From: Dehalococcoidia bacterium | GTDB lineage: Bacteria > Chloroflexota > Dehalococcoidia > GIF9 > UBA5629 | Direction of reading: 5' to 3' | Assembly (NCBI GenBank): GCA_041653995.1 | Contig: JBAZEK010000001.1 | Coordinates: 992,001 to 1,056,000, forward strand | DNA: 64,000 nucleotides | Shown here: positions 34,391-42,605 of the stretch, piece by piece | Layout of the letters: each line of letters starts with the position of its first letter | Position numbering within the stretch: the first letter of the stretch is position 1 | The notes under the pieces: model-generated | What the model saw: the letters and a program-made list of their open reading frames with translations, nothing else | What the model was told of the DNA's origin: nothing | Database searches by the model: none | Program-made: the position numbers and the translations under genes

Positions 34391-35608
34391 ATGGAAAAAG
34401 GTATGGGAAAGCTGGCGCTTGATGGAATAAAGGTTCTTGATTTTACCTGGGTCATTGCAGGTCCCCTGGTGACGAAATGCCTGGCTGATTACGGCGCGAA
34501 AGTTGTGCGGGTGGAAACCATTACACGCCCCTGTTTCACCAGGTCTTCCGCCCCTTTCAAAAACGGTAACGGTCCCGATAATTCGGCCTATTTCGCTTAT
34601 TACAATCCCAATAAATACAGTATCGCATTGAATCTTAAAAGCCCAACCGGGCTTAACGTCGCCAGGAAACTGGCGGACTGGGCGGACATCATTGTCACCA
34701 ACTACGTGCCCGGCAAGATGAAGAAACTCGGGCTTGACTATGAGAAAGTACGAGTTACCAATCCGGATGTGATTATGTTAAACACCTCGGGATTCGGAGA
34801 AACAGGTCCGATGTCGCCGATGCCCACGTCAGGTAACGTTCTGGTAGCCCTGACAGGATTTAACAGCTTCAGCGGTTGGCCGGGCAGGGATTGCGTGCAA
34901 CCATATGGCCCGGTCAATGATTTCGTCACTCCCTATTTCTGCATCGCTGCTATTATGGCCGCACTGAGATATCGGGGCAAGACAGGCGAAGGGCAATTTA
35001 TTGATGTTTCCCAGCTGGAAGCCGGTATCCAGTTCCTGGCGCCGGGCATGCTGGATTACACCGCTAACGGCAGACTGCCGGCAAGTGTCGGCAATACCTC
35101 ACCCAATGCGACGCCGCACGGCGTTTATCCCTGCCTGGATAACAGATGGTGCTCAATCGCAGTATTCTCCACTACCGAATGGGAGTCATTCTGCACGGCC
35201 ATAGGCGATCCTGCCCTGGCTGACAACCCAAAGTTCAATACGTTAGAGAACAGGAAGAAAAACGAAGAGGAGCTTAACGACCTGGTCGGACAATGGACGA
35301 AAAACAGGACGCCTGAAAGCGTGATGAGCCTGCTGCAGGCAGCAGGTGTGCAGGCAGGCCCGGTGGAGAGCGCTAAAGATGTGTGCGAAGACCCTCAATT
35401 GAAAGCTCGCAACCATTTCTGGTTTATGCAGCATCCGGCAATAGGTGATTGCATGCACGTGGGCGAGGCGGCGATACTGTCGGATACGCCCGCGCAACCC
35501 AATATGCCTGCTCCCTGCCTGGGTGAGCACACGGAGATGATAGCCACAGATATTTTATCTCTTTCAGAGGATGAGTTACTCAAATTATTAACCAATGAAG
35601 GATCCTGA
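34391..35608 (+). CDS. Class III (CaiB/BaiF) CoA-transferase, catalytic-type subunit B2
   Basis: The 405-residue paralogue of B1 keeps the catalytic Asp in YGPVNDFVTP (Asp177) and has GEGQFIDVSQLEAG after it. The frame starts at ATG 34391 immediately after the A2 stop. ATG 34403, which gives MGKLALDGIKVLDFTW and matches the B1 N-terminus, may be the true start. It should be the active half of the A2/B2 transferase. The TRAP transporter genes follow after 95 bases. Confidence 0.88.
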   Translation: MEKGMGKLALDGIKVLDFTWVIAGPLVTKCLADYGAKVVRVETITRPCFTRSSAPFKNGNGPDNSAYFAYYNPNKYSIALNLKSPTGLNVARKLADWADIIVTNYVPGKMKKLGLDYEKVRVTNPDVIMLNTSGFGETGPMSPMPTSGNVLVALTGFNSFSGWPGRDCVQPYGPVNDFVTPYFCIAAIMAALRYRGKTGEGQFIDVSQLEAGIQFLAPGMLDYTANGRLPASVGNTSPNATPHGVYPCLDNRWCSIAVFSTTEWESFCTAIGDPALADNPKFNTLENRKKNEEELNDLVGQWTKNRTPESVMSLLQAAGVQAGPVESAKDVCEDPQLKARNHFWFMQHPAIGDCMHVGEAAILSDTPAQPNMPAPCLGEHTEMIATDILSLSEDELLKLLTNEGS

Positions 35609-35703
35609 TATTTAAGGAGGTGACTATAGTAAACTTGAAAATAACTTGGCTGTGTAAAAACAATGATAGAAAGCGATGAAAACAACAGAGATGGAGGGTA
35701 TCG

Positions 35704-36765
35704 ATGAGAAACAAAACAATCGTCACCATATCGGCACTGGCAATGGTAATTCTGTTCGTATTGGTTGCCTGCACCGCGGCCCCCGCCGCTCAGACAACCA
35801 AACCGTCGGAAGATAGTGCCTCTCAGGCAACCGCCCAGGATCCGATCGTTCTTGTGGCTGCAACCATGTACCCGGCGGGGAATACATACGCCACTATAGC
35901 GCAATTATATGCCGCGGCGGTCCTGCAAGCTACTGAAGGCAGGGTAAAAATCGTTGTGAATCCGGGTGAATCGCTGTGTCCGGGCGCGGAAGAGCTGGCT
36001 GCGGTAAACAGCGGCAGCGTGGATGCGGCTATGACCGTCATCAACTACGTGGTCGGCCAGGTACCCCTTGCCAATGTGGGGGCGCTTCCCTGGGTAGGAA
36101 TACCCGACATCGATAGCAATCTGGCGGCGGCAGCGGAAGGTCTGCCCATAATCCAGAAAGGTTTTGAAAAATATAATATTCACATTAACTGGTATGCCTG
36201 CGCCCCATCGGCATACGGCCTGGCGACAAAGAAGGAGGTCCGTGTGCCGTCCCAGGCCAAAGGTCTCAAGATCAGGTCCGCCGGAGGCGCCATGGACGAG
36301 TTGATATCCGGTTGGGGATGCAGTACGGTTACCCTCCCGACATCCGAGATGTACCAGTCCATACAATACGGTGTCTCGGACGGCACGCTTCTTTCAGTTC
36401 CATCGATGGTGGCTTTTAAGCTGCCCGAGGTCGCCCCGTATTATTGTGACCTGGACATCGGAACCGGAGGCTTCCTGTTCTATGTCAATAAGGACAAGTG
36501 GAACAGGATATCCAGCGCAGACCAGGAAGCGATCGCCAAGGTTACTCCGGAATTCATGAAAGTTGTTTTGCAGGTAAACGCAGCAAATATTGAGAAAGGC
36601 CGCAAGGAATTACCTGATATGGGAGAGAATGTGTATGTCCCGACCGCTGATGAAATGAAGCTCTGGAAAGCGCCGGCGCAGGCAATCTGGGACAAATACG
36701 CCGCATCCAGCCCTGAGGCCAAACAGCTCACAGATATATACCGGAAATACGGCGCGGGTTATTAG
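35704..36765 (+). CDS. dctP: TRAP transporter substrate-binding lipoprotein (DctP type)
   Basis: The 353-residue protein has a signal with lipobox VLVAC (Cys23), then a DctP fold: VNPGESLCPGAEELAAVNSG at about residues 81-100, GLKIRSAGGAMDELISGWGC at about 187-206 and QSIQYGVSDGTLLSV near 220. The Arg of KIRSAGG is the usual carboxylate ligand of the family, so an organic acid is the likely cargo. GGAGGG precedes ATG 35704. It forms one transcription unit with the DctQ and DctM genes and lies downstream of the CoA-transferases, which may activate the imported acid. Confidence 0.9.
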   Translation: MRNKTIVTISALAMVILFVLVACTAAPAAQTTKPSEDSASQATAQDPIVLVAATMYPAGNTYATIAQLYAAAVLQATEGRVKIVVNPGESLCPGAEELAAVNSGSVDAAMTVINYVVGQVPLANVGALPWVGIPDIDSNLAAAAEGLPIIQKGFEKYNIHINWYACAPSAYGLATKKEVRVPSQAKGLKIRSAGGAMDELISGWGCSTVTLPTSEMYQSIQYGVSDGTLLSVPSMVAFKLPEVAPYYCDLDIGTGGFLFYVNKDKWNRISSADQEAIAKVTPEFMKVVLQVNAANIEKGRKELPDMGENVYVPTADEMKLWKAPAQAIWDKYAASSPEAKQLTDIYRKYGAGY

Positions 36766-36826
36766 CGGTTTTGTTCCTGCAGGACACGTTCCCCCGACAA
36801 AAATTGTATGGGATTGAATAGCTGTT

Positions 36827-37351
36827 ATGAATATGGTCAAAATACAGCCTGCGCTAAGTAAATTCAACAGGTTCTGTGCGTCCATCTCCGGTATCGGATT
36901 CCTGATAATCATATTTCTAACCGTGTATGAGGTAGTTGTACGGTATGCATTTAGAATGCCGACGGCGTGGACCTTGGAAATATCTTCGTACATGTTGTTA
37001 ACCGCCACCTTCCTGTCGGCCTCATACACACTTGAGACAGGCGGCCACATCAAGATAGATCTGATCCCCACTCTGCTGAAGCCGAAACCCAGAAAAATAC
37101 TGGCAATCATTGTTAATATACTGGGAATCCTGTTTGTCACCTTATGGCTCTGGAAGAGTGCCGTGTTAGCCTGGGACAGCTTCAGCCTATATTGGGTTTC
37201 AAGGACGAGGCTGGAAGTAACATTGTGGCCCTTTTATGCAGTGATCCCCTTCGGTCTGTTCTTTTTACTTTTTCAATACGTCATACTGCTTGTCCGGGAA
37301 ATAGCGGGCATACTGCCGGCTCCGGCGAATAACGTGGAAGAAGAAATATAA
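36827..37351 (+). CDS. dctQ: TRAP transporter small permease (DctQ)
   Basis: The 174-residue protein has four hydrophobic helices and the DctQ marks YEVVVRYAFRMPTAWTLEIS (about residues 28-47) and YTLETGGHIKIDLIP near residue 70. It pairs with DctM to carry the DctP-bound substrate with sodium. Its TAA overlaps the DctM ATG by one base, so their translation is coupled. Confidence 0.9.
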   Translation: MNMVKIQPALSKFNRFCASISGIGFLIIIFLTVYEVVVRYAFRMPTAWTLEISSYMLLTATFLSASYTLETGGHIKIDLIPTLLKPKPRKILAIIVNILGILFVTLWLWKSAVLAWDSFSLYWVSRTRLEVTLWPFYAVIPFGLFFLLFQYVILLVREIAGILPAPANNVEEEI

Positions 37352-38655
37352 TGGATGTTGGAATAATCGGGGTCTTACTGTTCGTATTTCTGATTTTACT
37401 GGTGATCGCCGGTATGCCGATTGCTTTTGCCATCGGCCTGAGCAGCCTGCTGGGCATCTGGGTTTTCATAGGGCCGAATGCACTATCGCAAATAGCCGTA
37501 ATAAGCTATAAATTCGGCACCGACCCCGCACTGGTTCTGGTTCCCATGTTCGTCGTAATGGCGGAGCTCTTAAGCAAAAGCGGCGTAGCGGAGCAGGCTT
37601 TCGATGCGGGGAGCAAATGGTTTAATAAAGTTCGCGGCGGCCTCGGGGCAACCGCTGCAGTTGCAGGCATGTTGTTTGGAGCCTGCTGCGGCAGCAGCTC
37701 CGGTGGCACAGCCACAATAGGCCTGGCTGCTATGCCGCAGCTTAACAAACACAGGTATGACGGCGGCTTTGCCGCCGGAATAATAGCAGCCGCCGGAACT
37801 CTGAGTATCATCATTCCCCCCAGCGCAATGTTGATCATATACGGCCTGTTGACCGAGGAGTCCATCGGAAAACTATTTATCGCAGGTATCTTGCCCGGGA
37901 TAGTAACCACTGCAATCTTCATTATATTCATACTGATCTACGCCAAATTCAGGCCGCAGGATGTTGAACCTTCCATGACCGGAGTTACCTGGCGTGACAG
38001 GTTTGCATCGCTCAAGAACATCTGGGTATTCATACTGATCGTCATAGGTGTGCTGGGGTCAATCTACGCGGGCATTTGTACGCCAACCGAAAGCGCCTGT
38101 GTGGGCGCCTTTCTCTCTTTAATTGTCGCAGCCGCGTACAAAAAGCTGACCTGGCACAGCCTTCGGGACGTCCTGCTCAGCGCGGCCAGGATCTCCTGTT
38201 TTATTATCTTCATCCTTTTTTCCGCCTTCACATTTTCATATCTGCTTACTTACCTGGGCATACCGCAACTGATCGCTGAAACCATAGTCAAGAGCGGCAT
38301 GTCAAATACCGCCTTTGTGATACTGACCATGTTTATTTTCATTTTGCTCGGTTGCCTGCTCGATCCTGCCGGAATCCTGGTGCTCACCCTGCCCACCCTG
38401 GTCCCGGTTATGAGGATTCTGAATATCGATTTTATCTGGTACGGAGTTTTGGTCACGATGTGTATGATGATAGGTAACCTGACTCCCCCGGTAGGACTGA
38501 ATCTGTTCGTGATGAAGACCATAGCTCCGGATATTCCCATGAAAAGAATAATAATTGGGACGGCGCCGTTTGTCGCACTGATAATCGTCAGTATGCTCAT
38601 CGTTTTCTTATTCCCGCAGGTGGCAACGGTTCTGCCGAATATGATGCGCAACTGA
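37351..38655 (+). CDS. dctM: TRAP transporter large permease (DctM)
   Basis: The 434-residue membrane protein has about twelve helices and typical DctM motifs: GMPIAFAIGLSSLLGI (about residues 22-37), FGACCGSSSGGTATIGLAAM near residue 109, and IIIPPSAMLIIYGLLTEESI near 155, plus TPPVGLNLFVM near the end. It is the channel subunit of the TRAP system. It is followed after 17 bases by the enoyl-CoA hydratase gene with a ribosome site CAGGAGG, so transport and catabolism are probably co-expressed. Confidence 0.92.
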   Translation: MDVGIIGVLLFVFLILLVIAGMPIAFAIGLSSLLGIWVFIGPNALSQIAVISYKFGTDPALVLVPMFVVMAELLSKSGVAEQAFDAGSKWFNKVRGGLGATAAVAGMLFGACCGSSSGGTATIGLAAMPQLNKHRYDGGFAAGIIAAAGTLSIIIPPSAMLIIYGLLTEESIGKLFIAGILPGIVTTAIFIIFILIYAKFRPQDVEPSMTGVTWRDRFASLKNIWVFILIVIGVLGSIYAGICTPTESACVGAFLSLIVAAAYKKLTWHSLRDVLLSAARISCFIIFILFSAFTFSYLLTYLGIPQLIAETIVKSGMSNTAFVILTMFIFILLGCLLDPAGILVLTLPTLVPVMRILNIDFIWYGVLVTMCMMIGNLTPPVGLNLFVMKTIAPDIPMKRIIIGTAPFVALIIVSMLIVFLFPQVATVLPNMMRN

Positions 38656-38672
38656 ACAGGAGGACGCAAACA

Positions 38673-39488
38673 ATGGATACTTCGACTGACGAGCTGTTAT
38701 TCGAGTGTGACAACGGGATTGGGGTTATCACTCTCAACCGGCCGGAAAGGAGAAATGCGATCACCTCAACGATGGGTGAAAGCTTTGTTAAAGTATTGGA
38801 ACAGGCCAGAAAAAGGGATGATATCAAGGTACTGATCATCACTGGCAGCGGCGAAGGCTTCTGCGCCGGCGCCGATGCTGCCAGCCGTCTCAAAGAACGG
38901 ATAGGAGACGGCGGTTACAAAGCGCTGGAGAAATCCCGCTCGGAGCTTCTGGAACCCGGCATGATAGTAATGCCCCACGCGCTTATGGACCTCGGTAAAC
39001 CCGTAATTGCCGCTGTTAACGGTGTCGCTGCCGCCTCGGGCCTTTCTCTGGCGCTGTTGTGTGACTTTCGCATAGCTTCAGAAAAAGCCAGGTTTGTCGC
39101 TTCATGGGTAAGGATAGGGTTGATGCCGGACGCAGGCGCAAGCTACTGGCTGCCAAGGATAGTGGGGGTTGATAATGCTCTGAAGCTATTTTATACTGGT
39201 GAAGCGATTGATGCGGCCGAGGCAAAGAGGATAAACCTTGTTACACAGGTTGTTCCGCATGAAGAGCTCATGAGTACAGCCATGGACTTTGCAGGCAAAA
39301 TAGCCAGTATGCCCTCGGTGTCGATTGAGTTGACCCACCGTACGGTTTACCGTTTATTCAACGAGGAGTTGGCGAGGCAGCTGTTTAATGAAAACCTGGC
39401 AATGAACATCTGCTTTAACACGGAAGATTTCAGAGAAGGTACAAAGGCTTTTCTCGAGAAGCGAAAGCCCGTATTTAAAGGCATCTAG
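38673..39488 (+). CDS. Enoyl-CoA hydratase/isomerase family protein, PaaG-like
   Basis: The 271-residue crotonase-fold protein has the oxyanion segments SGEGFCAGADAASR (about residues 57-70) and NGVAAASGLSLALLCDFRIA (about 115-134). In the active-site stretch IGLMPDAGASYWLPRIVG (about 148-165) the Asp after Pro matches the catalytic Asp of PaaG-type isomerases, and the first hydratase glutamate is not present. Double-bond or ring isomerisation of an acyl-CoA is therefore as likely as hydration. It sits between the TRAP permease and the AtuA gene, consistent with a CoA-thioester pathway. Confidence 0.88.
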   Translation: MDTSTDELLFECDNGIGVITLNRPERRNAITSTMGESFVKVLEQARKRDDIKVLIITGSGEGFCAGADAASRLKERIGDGGYKALEKSRSELLEPGMIVMPHALMDLGKPVIAAVNGVAAASGLSLALLCDFRIASEKARFVASWVRIGLMPDAGASYWLPRIVGVDNALKLFYTGEAIDAAEAKRINLVTQVVPHEELMSTAMDFAGKIASMPSVSIELTHRTVYRLFNEELARQLFNENLAMNICFNTEDFREGTKAFLEKRKPVFKGI

Positions 39489-39518
39489 TCAATCAAAGAA
39501 TCTAGAAGGAGTGCTACA

Positions 39519-40883
39519 GTGAAGAAAATCAGGATCGGGGCGGGTTCGGGTTACGCGCCTTCCAAGACGGGTGAAGCACTGAGGCTCGTGCTGGAAGGGA
39601 ATTTAAATTACATCTGCTTCGACCAGCTGGCCGAGCTAACCATGTCCATCATGTCCAAGAACCAGCAGAAGGATCCCTCCAAGGGTTACCTTACCCAGCA
39701 CATCGACGGTATGAAACAGGTACTGCCTGAAGCTCACAAGAGGGGCGTTAAAATCATCACCAACGGCGGTGGCGTCAATCCCGAGGCGGCGGCTGACCAG
39801 ATACTCAAAATAGCCTCCGATAATAACATCAAAGGTTTGAAAGTTGCCGTGATCAAAGGCGACAATATAGCAGGCAGGATCGACGAGCTGCTCAAGAAAG
39901 GATGGAAGTTCACCAACCTGGAGACAGGCGAGGACGATATCAGCCGGATAAAAGACAATATCCTGATCGCCAATGCTTACATCGGCTCCGACTCCATTGT
40001 CGAAGCACTGGAGGCCGGCGCTGACGTGGTTGTGGCTGGCAGATGTTCTGATAGCGCGCTTTTCGTTGCCCCAATGATGCACGAGTTCGGATGGAAGTTT
40101 GAAGACACATACTGGCCACGCATAGGCGCTGCCATTACCATCGGCCACACGCTGGAATGCGCCGATTTCGTCACGGGAGTGGCCAGCCCGGTGTGGGAAC
40201 ATGTACCCAAGCCGAACGAGATCGTCTATCCGCTGGCCGAGGTATCCGAGGACGGGACGGCCATACTGGAGATGCCGTCATCGGGAGGCGGCCTGCTCAA
40301 CGAATGGACCGTCAAAAGCCAGCTCGTTTACGAGGTGCATGATCCTAAAAACTATATTATGCCCGACGGCGTGGCCGATATGACGGCGGTAAAGGTGGAG
40401 GACCTGGGCAACAACAGGGTGAAGCTGAGCAATATGACCGGCAAGCGCAGGCCGGACACCCTCAAGGTGATCATCGGGTATCCGGGTGGGTTCATAGCGG
40501 AGACCATGAACTACATATCGGCGCCTAAAGCCCTGACCAAGGCCAGAAGAGTGGAGGAACTGGGCTGGAAGAACCTTACCAAATACGGCATGAAGCGCGA
40601 GGATGTGGACGTACAGATCGATTACGTCGGCTTGAATTCGATACTCAAGTCCATAGTCCCCCTGCCGGACGAAGACAGTATCAACGAACTCTGCCTGCGT
40701 ATAGCGGCCAGGGGTAAAAATCCTCTCGAGGCGGGCATGATAGCCGTGTCTTTCCTGGACATGTCGCCGGTTGGTTTCACTGTATCGGTCCCTTCCAAGC
40801 CGAGAAGCTATATATCCCTGTGGCCGACGCTGATACCGCGCGAAGAAGTCCCAACGAGTTTTATTATGAAGAGGCTGGAATAA
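39519..40883 (+). CDS. AtuA-family protein (DUF1446, acyclic terpene utilisation)
   Basis: The 454-residue protein starts at GTG 39519 with AGAAGGAG upstream. Family marks are RIGAGSGYAPSKTGEAL at the N-terminus, ITNGGGVNPEAAADQI near residue 77, ADVVVAGRCSDSALFVAPMM near residue 169, and DCADFVTG-like ECADFVTGVASP near 213. AtuA proteins accompany acyl-CoA breakdown clusters, for example for citronellol and geraniol in Pseudomonas, but their reaction is not established. The usual small C-terminal domain is encoded by the next gene. Confidence 0.88.
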   Translation: MKKIRIGAGSGYAPSKTGEALRLVLEGNLNYICFDQLAELTMSIMSKNQQKDPSKGYLTQHIDGMKQVLPEAHKRGVKIITNGGGVNPEAAADQILKIASDNNIKGLKVAVIKGDNIAGRIDELLKKGWKFTNLETGEDDISRIKDNILIANAYIGSDSIVEALEAGADVVVAGRCSDSALFVAPMMHEFGWKFEDTYWPRIGAAITIGHTLECADFVTGVASPVWEHVPKPNEIVYPLAEVSEDGTAILEMPSSGGGLLNEWTVKSQLVYEVHDPKNYIMPDGVADMTAVKVEDLGNNRVKLSNMTGKRRPDTLKVIIGYPGGFIAETMNYISAPKALTKARRVEELGWKNLTKYGMKREDVDVQIDYVGLNSILKSIVPLPDEDSINELCLRIAARGKNPLEAGMIAVSFLDMSPVGFTVSVPSKPRSYISLWPTLIPREEVPTSFIMKRLE

Positions 40884-40885
40884 AA

Positions 40886-41236
40886 ATGAGCAAGAAAGTG
40901 TTGATTAAAGAGCTGGCCTATGTCCGCAGCGGCGATAAAGGCGATATCTCCAACGTGGGGATAATGGCGTTCAATAAAGAGAACTACGAGATCATTAAAA
41001 AGCAGGTTACGCCTCAGAAGGTCAAGGACCATTACAAAGAGCTGGTCAAAGGCGAAGTCAAGGTATACGAGATGCCCAATATCGACGCTCTGCAGGTGGT
41101 CATGTACAGAGCCCTGGGAGGCGGCGCTACCTCTACACTCAGGTTCGATGAGACGGGAAAAGCCATGTGCCTGGGCATGCTATTCATGCCGGTCGAGGTG
41201 CCGGACGGATTCAAGCCGGCCAAACCTCCCATGTAA
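40886..41236 (+). CDS. Stand-alone AtuA C-terminal-type (ferredoxin-fold) domain protein
   Basis: The 116-residue protein begins two bases after the AtuA stop. ATG 40886 is preceded by GAGG inside the end of AtuA. It contains LAYVRSGDKGDISNVGIMAF, the hallmark of the domain that closes many AtuA proteins, and a Gly-rich ALGGGATSTLRFDETGK. In most relatives it is fused to AtuA. Here the two parts are separate genes and presumably form one complex. It ends the cassette 2 operon. Confidence 0.82.
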   Translation: MSKKVLIKELAYVRSGDKGDISNVGIMAFNKENYEIIKKQVTPQKVKDHYKELVKGEVKVYEMPNIDALQVVMYRALGGGATSTLRFDETGKAMCLGMLFMPVEVPDGFKPAKPPM

Positions 41237-41283
41237 AATGTGTTATAAAAGGTCCAGCGCTTTCGTGCCGGCCATTCCGACTG

Positions 41284-41652
41284 CTATACGCCAGCCAGCC
41301 ACTCCAGCAATCCGAATACCAGAACGCAGGCGATAAAATCTATACAGATACCGAAGCCTATTGCCTTGGTCACGCCGCCCTTACGTTTAACGGCGAAAAC
41401 GACCAATACTATTATTGCTATTCCGACCAGCCCAAGAGCTATAACGAAAAATGTATTTGCCAGAACTGACACCCCCGCCATTCCGGTGGCATTGCCGAGC
41501 ACTTGTGAAGCAATAGCAAGCAGGAGCGCCAGACATGGTGGAATTATTGTTGCGGGTATAGCCAGTCTGGCGGGACCAACCAGTTTCTCTTTTGGCCGGA
41601 TCACCCATGCAAGAACGATGGCAGCAATGGTCAGCGGGATGGTCAATAACAT
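41284..41652 (-). CDS. Small membrane protein in an XRE-regulator operon
   Basis: The 122-residue protein has four hydrophobic segments (about residues 3-18, 30-50, 62-85 and 95-117). GGAGGAGAA precedes ATG 41652. An upstream in-frame start would overlap the regulator gene and lacks a site. It is the third gene of an operon after the DUF2178-like protein and the XRE regulator. No family was recognised. Confidence 0.65.
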   Translation of the reverse strand: MLLTIPLTIAAIVLAWVIRPKEKLVGPARLAIPATIIPPCLALLLAIASQVLGNATGMAGVSVLANTFFVIALGLVGIAIIVLVVFAVKRKGGVTKAIGFGICIDFIACVLVFGLLEWLAGV

Positions 41653-41710
41653 AATGAATTCTCCTCCACTTTTTGGTTTTCTGTCAGAATGTAATTTAGC
41701 ACGCCTTCCG

Positions 41711-41914
41711 CTATCCCTCTTTATCATTCAGAATAAAGATATCTTCGATGGCAGCTCCCAGCGCGCGAGAAATTCCATAAGCCAGCTTGAGCGATGGATT
41801 ATATTTGCCTTGCTCGAGAAAGATAATGGTCTCGCGCCGCACCCCCACCATCTCCGCCAGCTTCTCCTGGGTCAGGCCGAGGCGGGCGCGATATTCTTTC
41901 ATCCTTGTTTTCAT
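41711..41914 (-). CDS. XRE-family helix-turn-helix regulator (YozG-like)
   Basis: The 67-residue protein is a single Cro/C1-type HTH: RARLGLTQEKLAEMVGVRRE (about residues 9-28) and FLEQGKYNPSLKLAYGISRA (about 32-51), ending ALGAAIEDIFIL. Such short regulators usually occur next to a DUF2178-type membrane protein, as here. Its ATG overlaps the stop of that gene. A second pair of the same kind is at 62115-62741. Confidence 0.88.
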   Translation of the reverse strand: MKTRMKEYRARLGLTQEKLAEMVGVRRETIIFLEQGKYNPSLKLAYGISRALGAAIEDIFILNDKEG

Positions 41915-42531
41915 GACTGTTCAACGGCACTGAAACTTGCACATAATCCCTTGCTATAGATTACCAGGCATCCCAGCAGGCTTAATGCCAGCACCGCCGG
42001 CGCCACCAGCAGCCCGAGTATAAAGAAGAAAGCATCCTCGAAGCCGAACCAGACGCTGACCAGATTATGCAGGACGATGGCCAGCGCGATTGTGCTGAGA
42101 CAGAGCCCGGCTGTAATCAGGCATATCCTGAGCCATCTTGCCGCTTTCTCACCCAGGCAGGGACGGACACGGTCATAGTAATAATAGCCGATGACATAGA
42201 CGAAGCCCACGACCACGAGTTGTCCGCTGATGATCAGCTCTTTGGGAGTATTCTTGAAGACATTGAACCTGAACAGCAATATCAGCACTATGCTGGCAAT
42301 AAAGAAAAATATTCCGGTCAGGCGCATTGCACCTGTGAGATTATCGCGAACCCGTTCATCGATGACGGGCATCCGGCCGTGACGGATGAGCGACCACAAT
42401 TCACGATGCCCCAGCAGCAAAATACCGGCTATCAGCGCTATCACTACGTACAGGTTCTCTCTGGAAAGCATCAGCATCAATGCCAGCAAACTGACAGCGG
42501 CATAGGCTATTAGTATCCATCTTGCTTTCAC
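41911..42531 (-). CDS. DUF2178-like membrane protein
   Basis: The 206-residue protein starts at GTG 42531 with GGGAGGAAA upstream. It has five or six hydrophobic segments and a cytoplasmic MPVIDERVRDNLTGAMRLTG (about residues 54-73) that resembles the DER-containing loop of DUF2178 proteins. It overlaps the XRE regulator gene by four bases. Function is unknown. Such pairs are often thought to respond to membrane stress, but nothing here shows that. Confidence 0.7.
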   Translation of the reverse strand: MKARWILIAYAAVSLLALMLMLSRENLYVVIALIAGILLLGHRELWSLIRHGRMPVIDERVRDNLTGAMRLTGIFFFIASIVLILLFRFNVFKNTPKELIISGQLVVVGFVYVIGYYYYDRVRPCLGEKAARWLRICLITAGLCLSTIALAIVLHNLVSVWFGFEDAFFFILGLLVAPAVLALSLLGCLVIYSKGLCASFSAVEQS

Positions 42532-42576
42532 CGCATTTCCTCCCTATGTTAGAAATATTTAACGTTAGATATATAT

Positions 42577-42605
42577 AACATATCACGTTCAAAAAGACCT
42601 GTCAA
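42577..42605 (-). promoter_or_regulatory. Promoter of the DUF2178-like/XRE operon
   Basis: On the minus strand a perfect TTGACA (42605-42600), a 17-base spacer and TATGTT (42582-42577) lie 46 bases before the GTG start. The region after the -10 is rich in TA steps, a possible site for the XRE protein. Confidence 0.6.
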
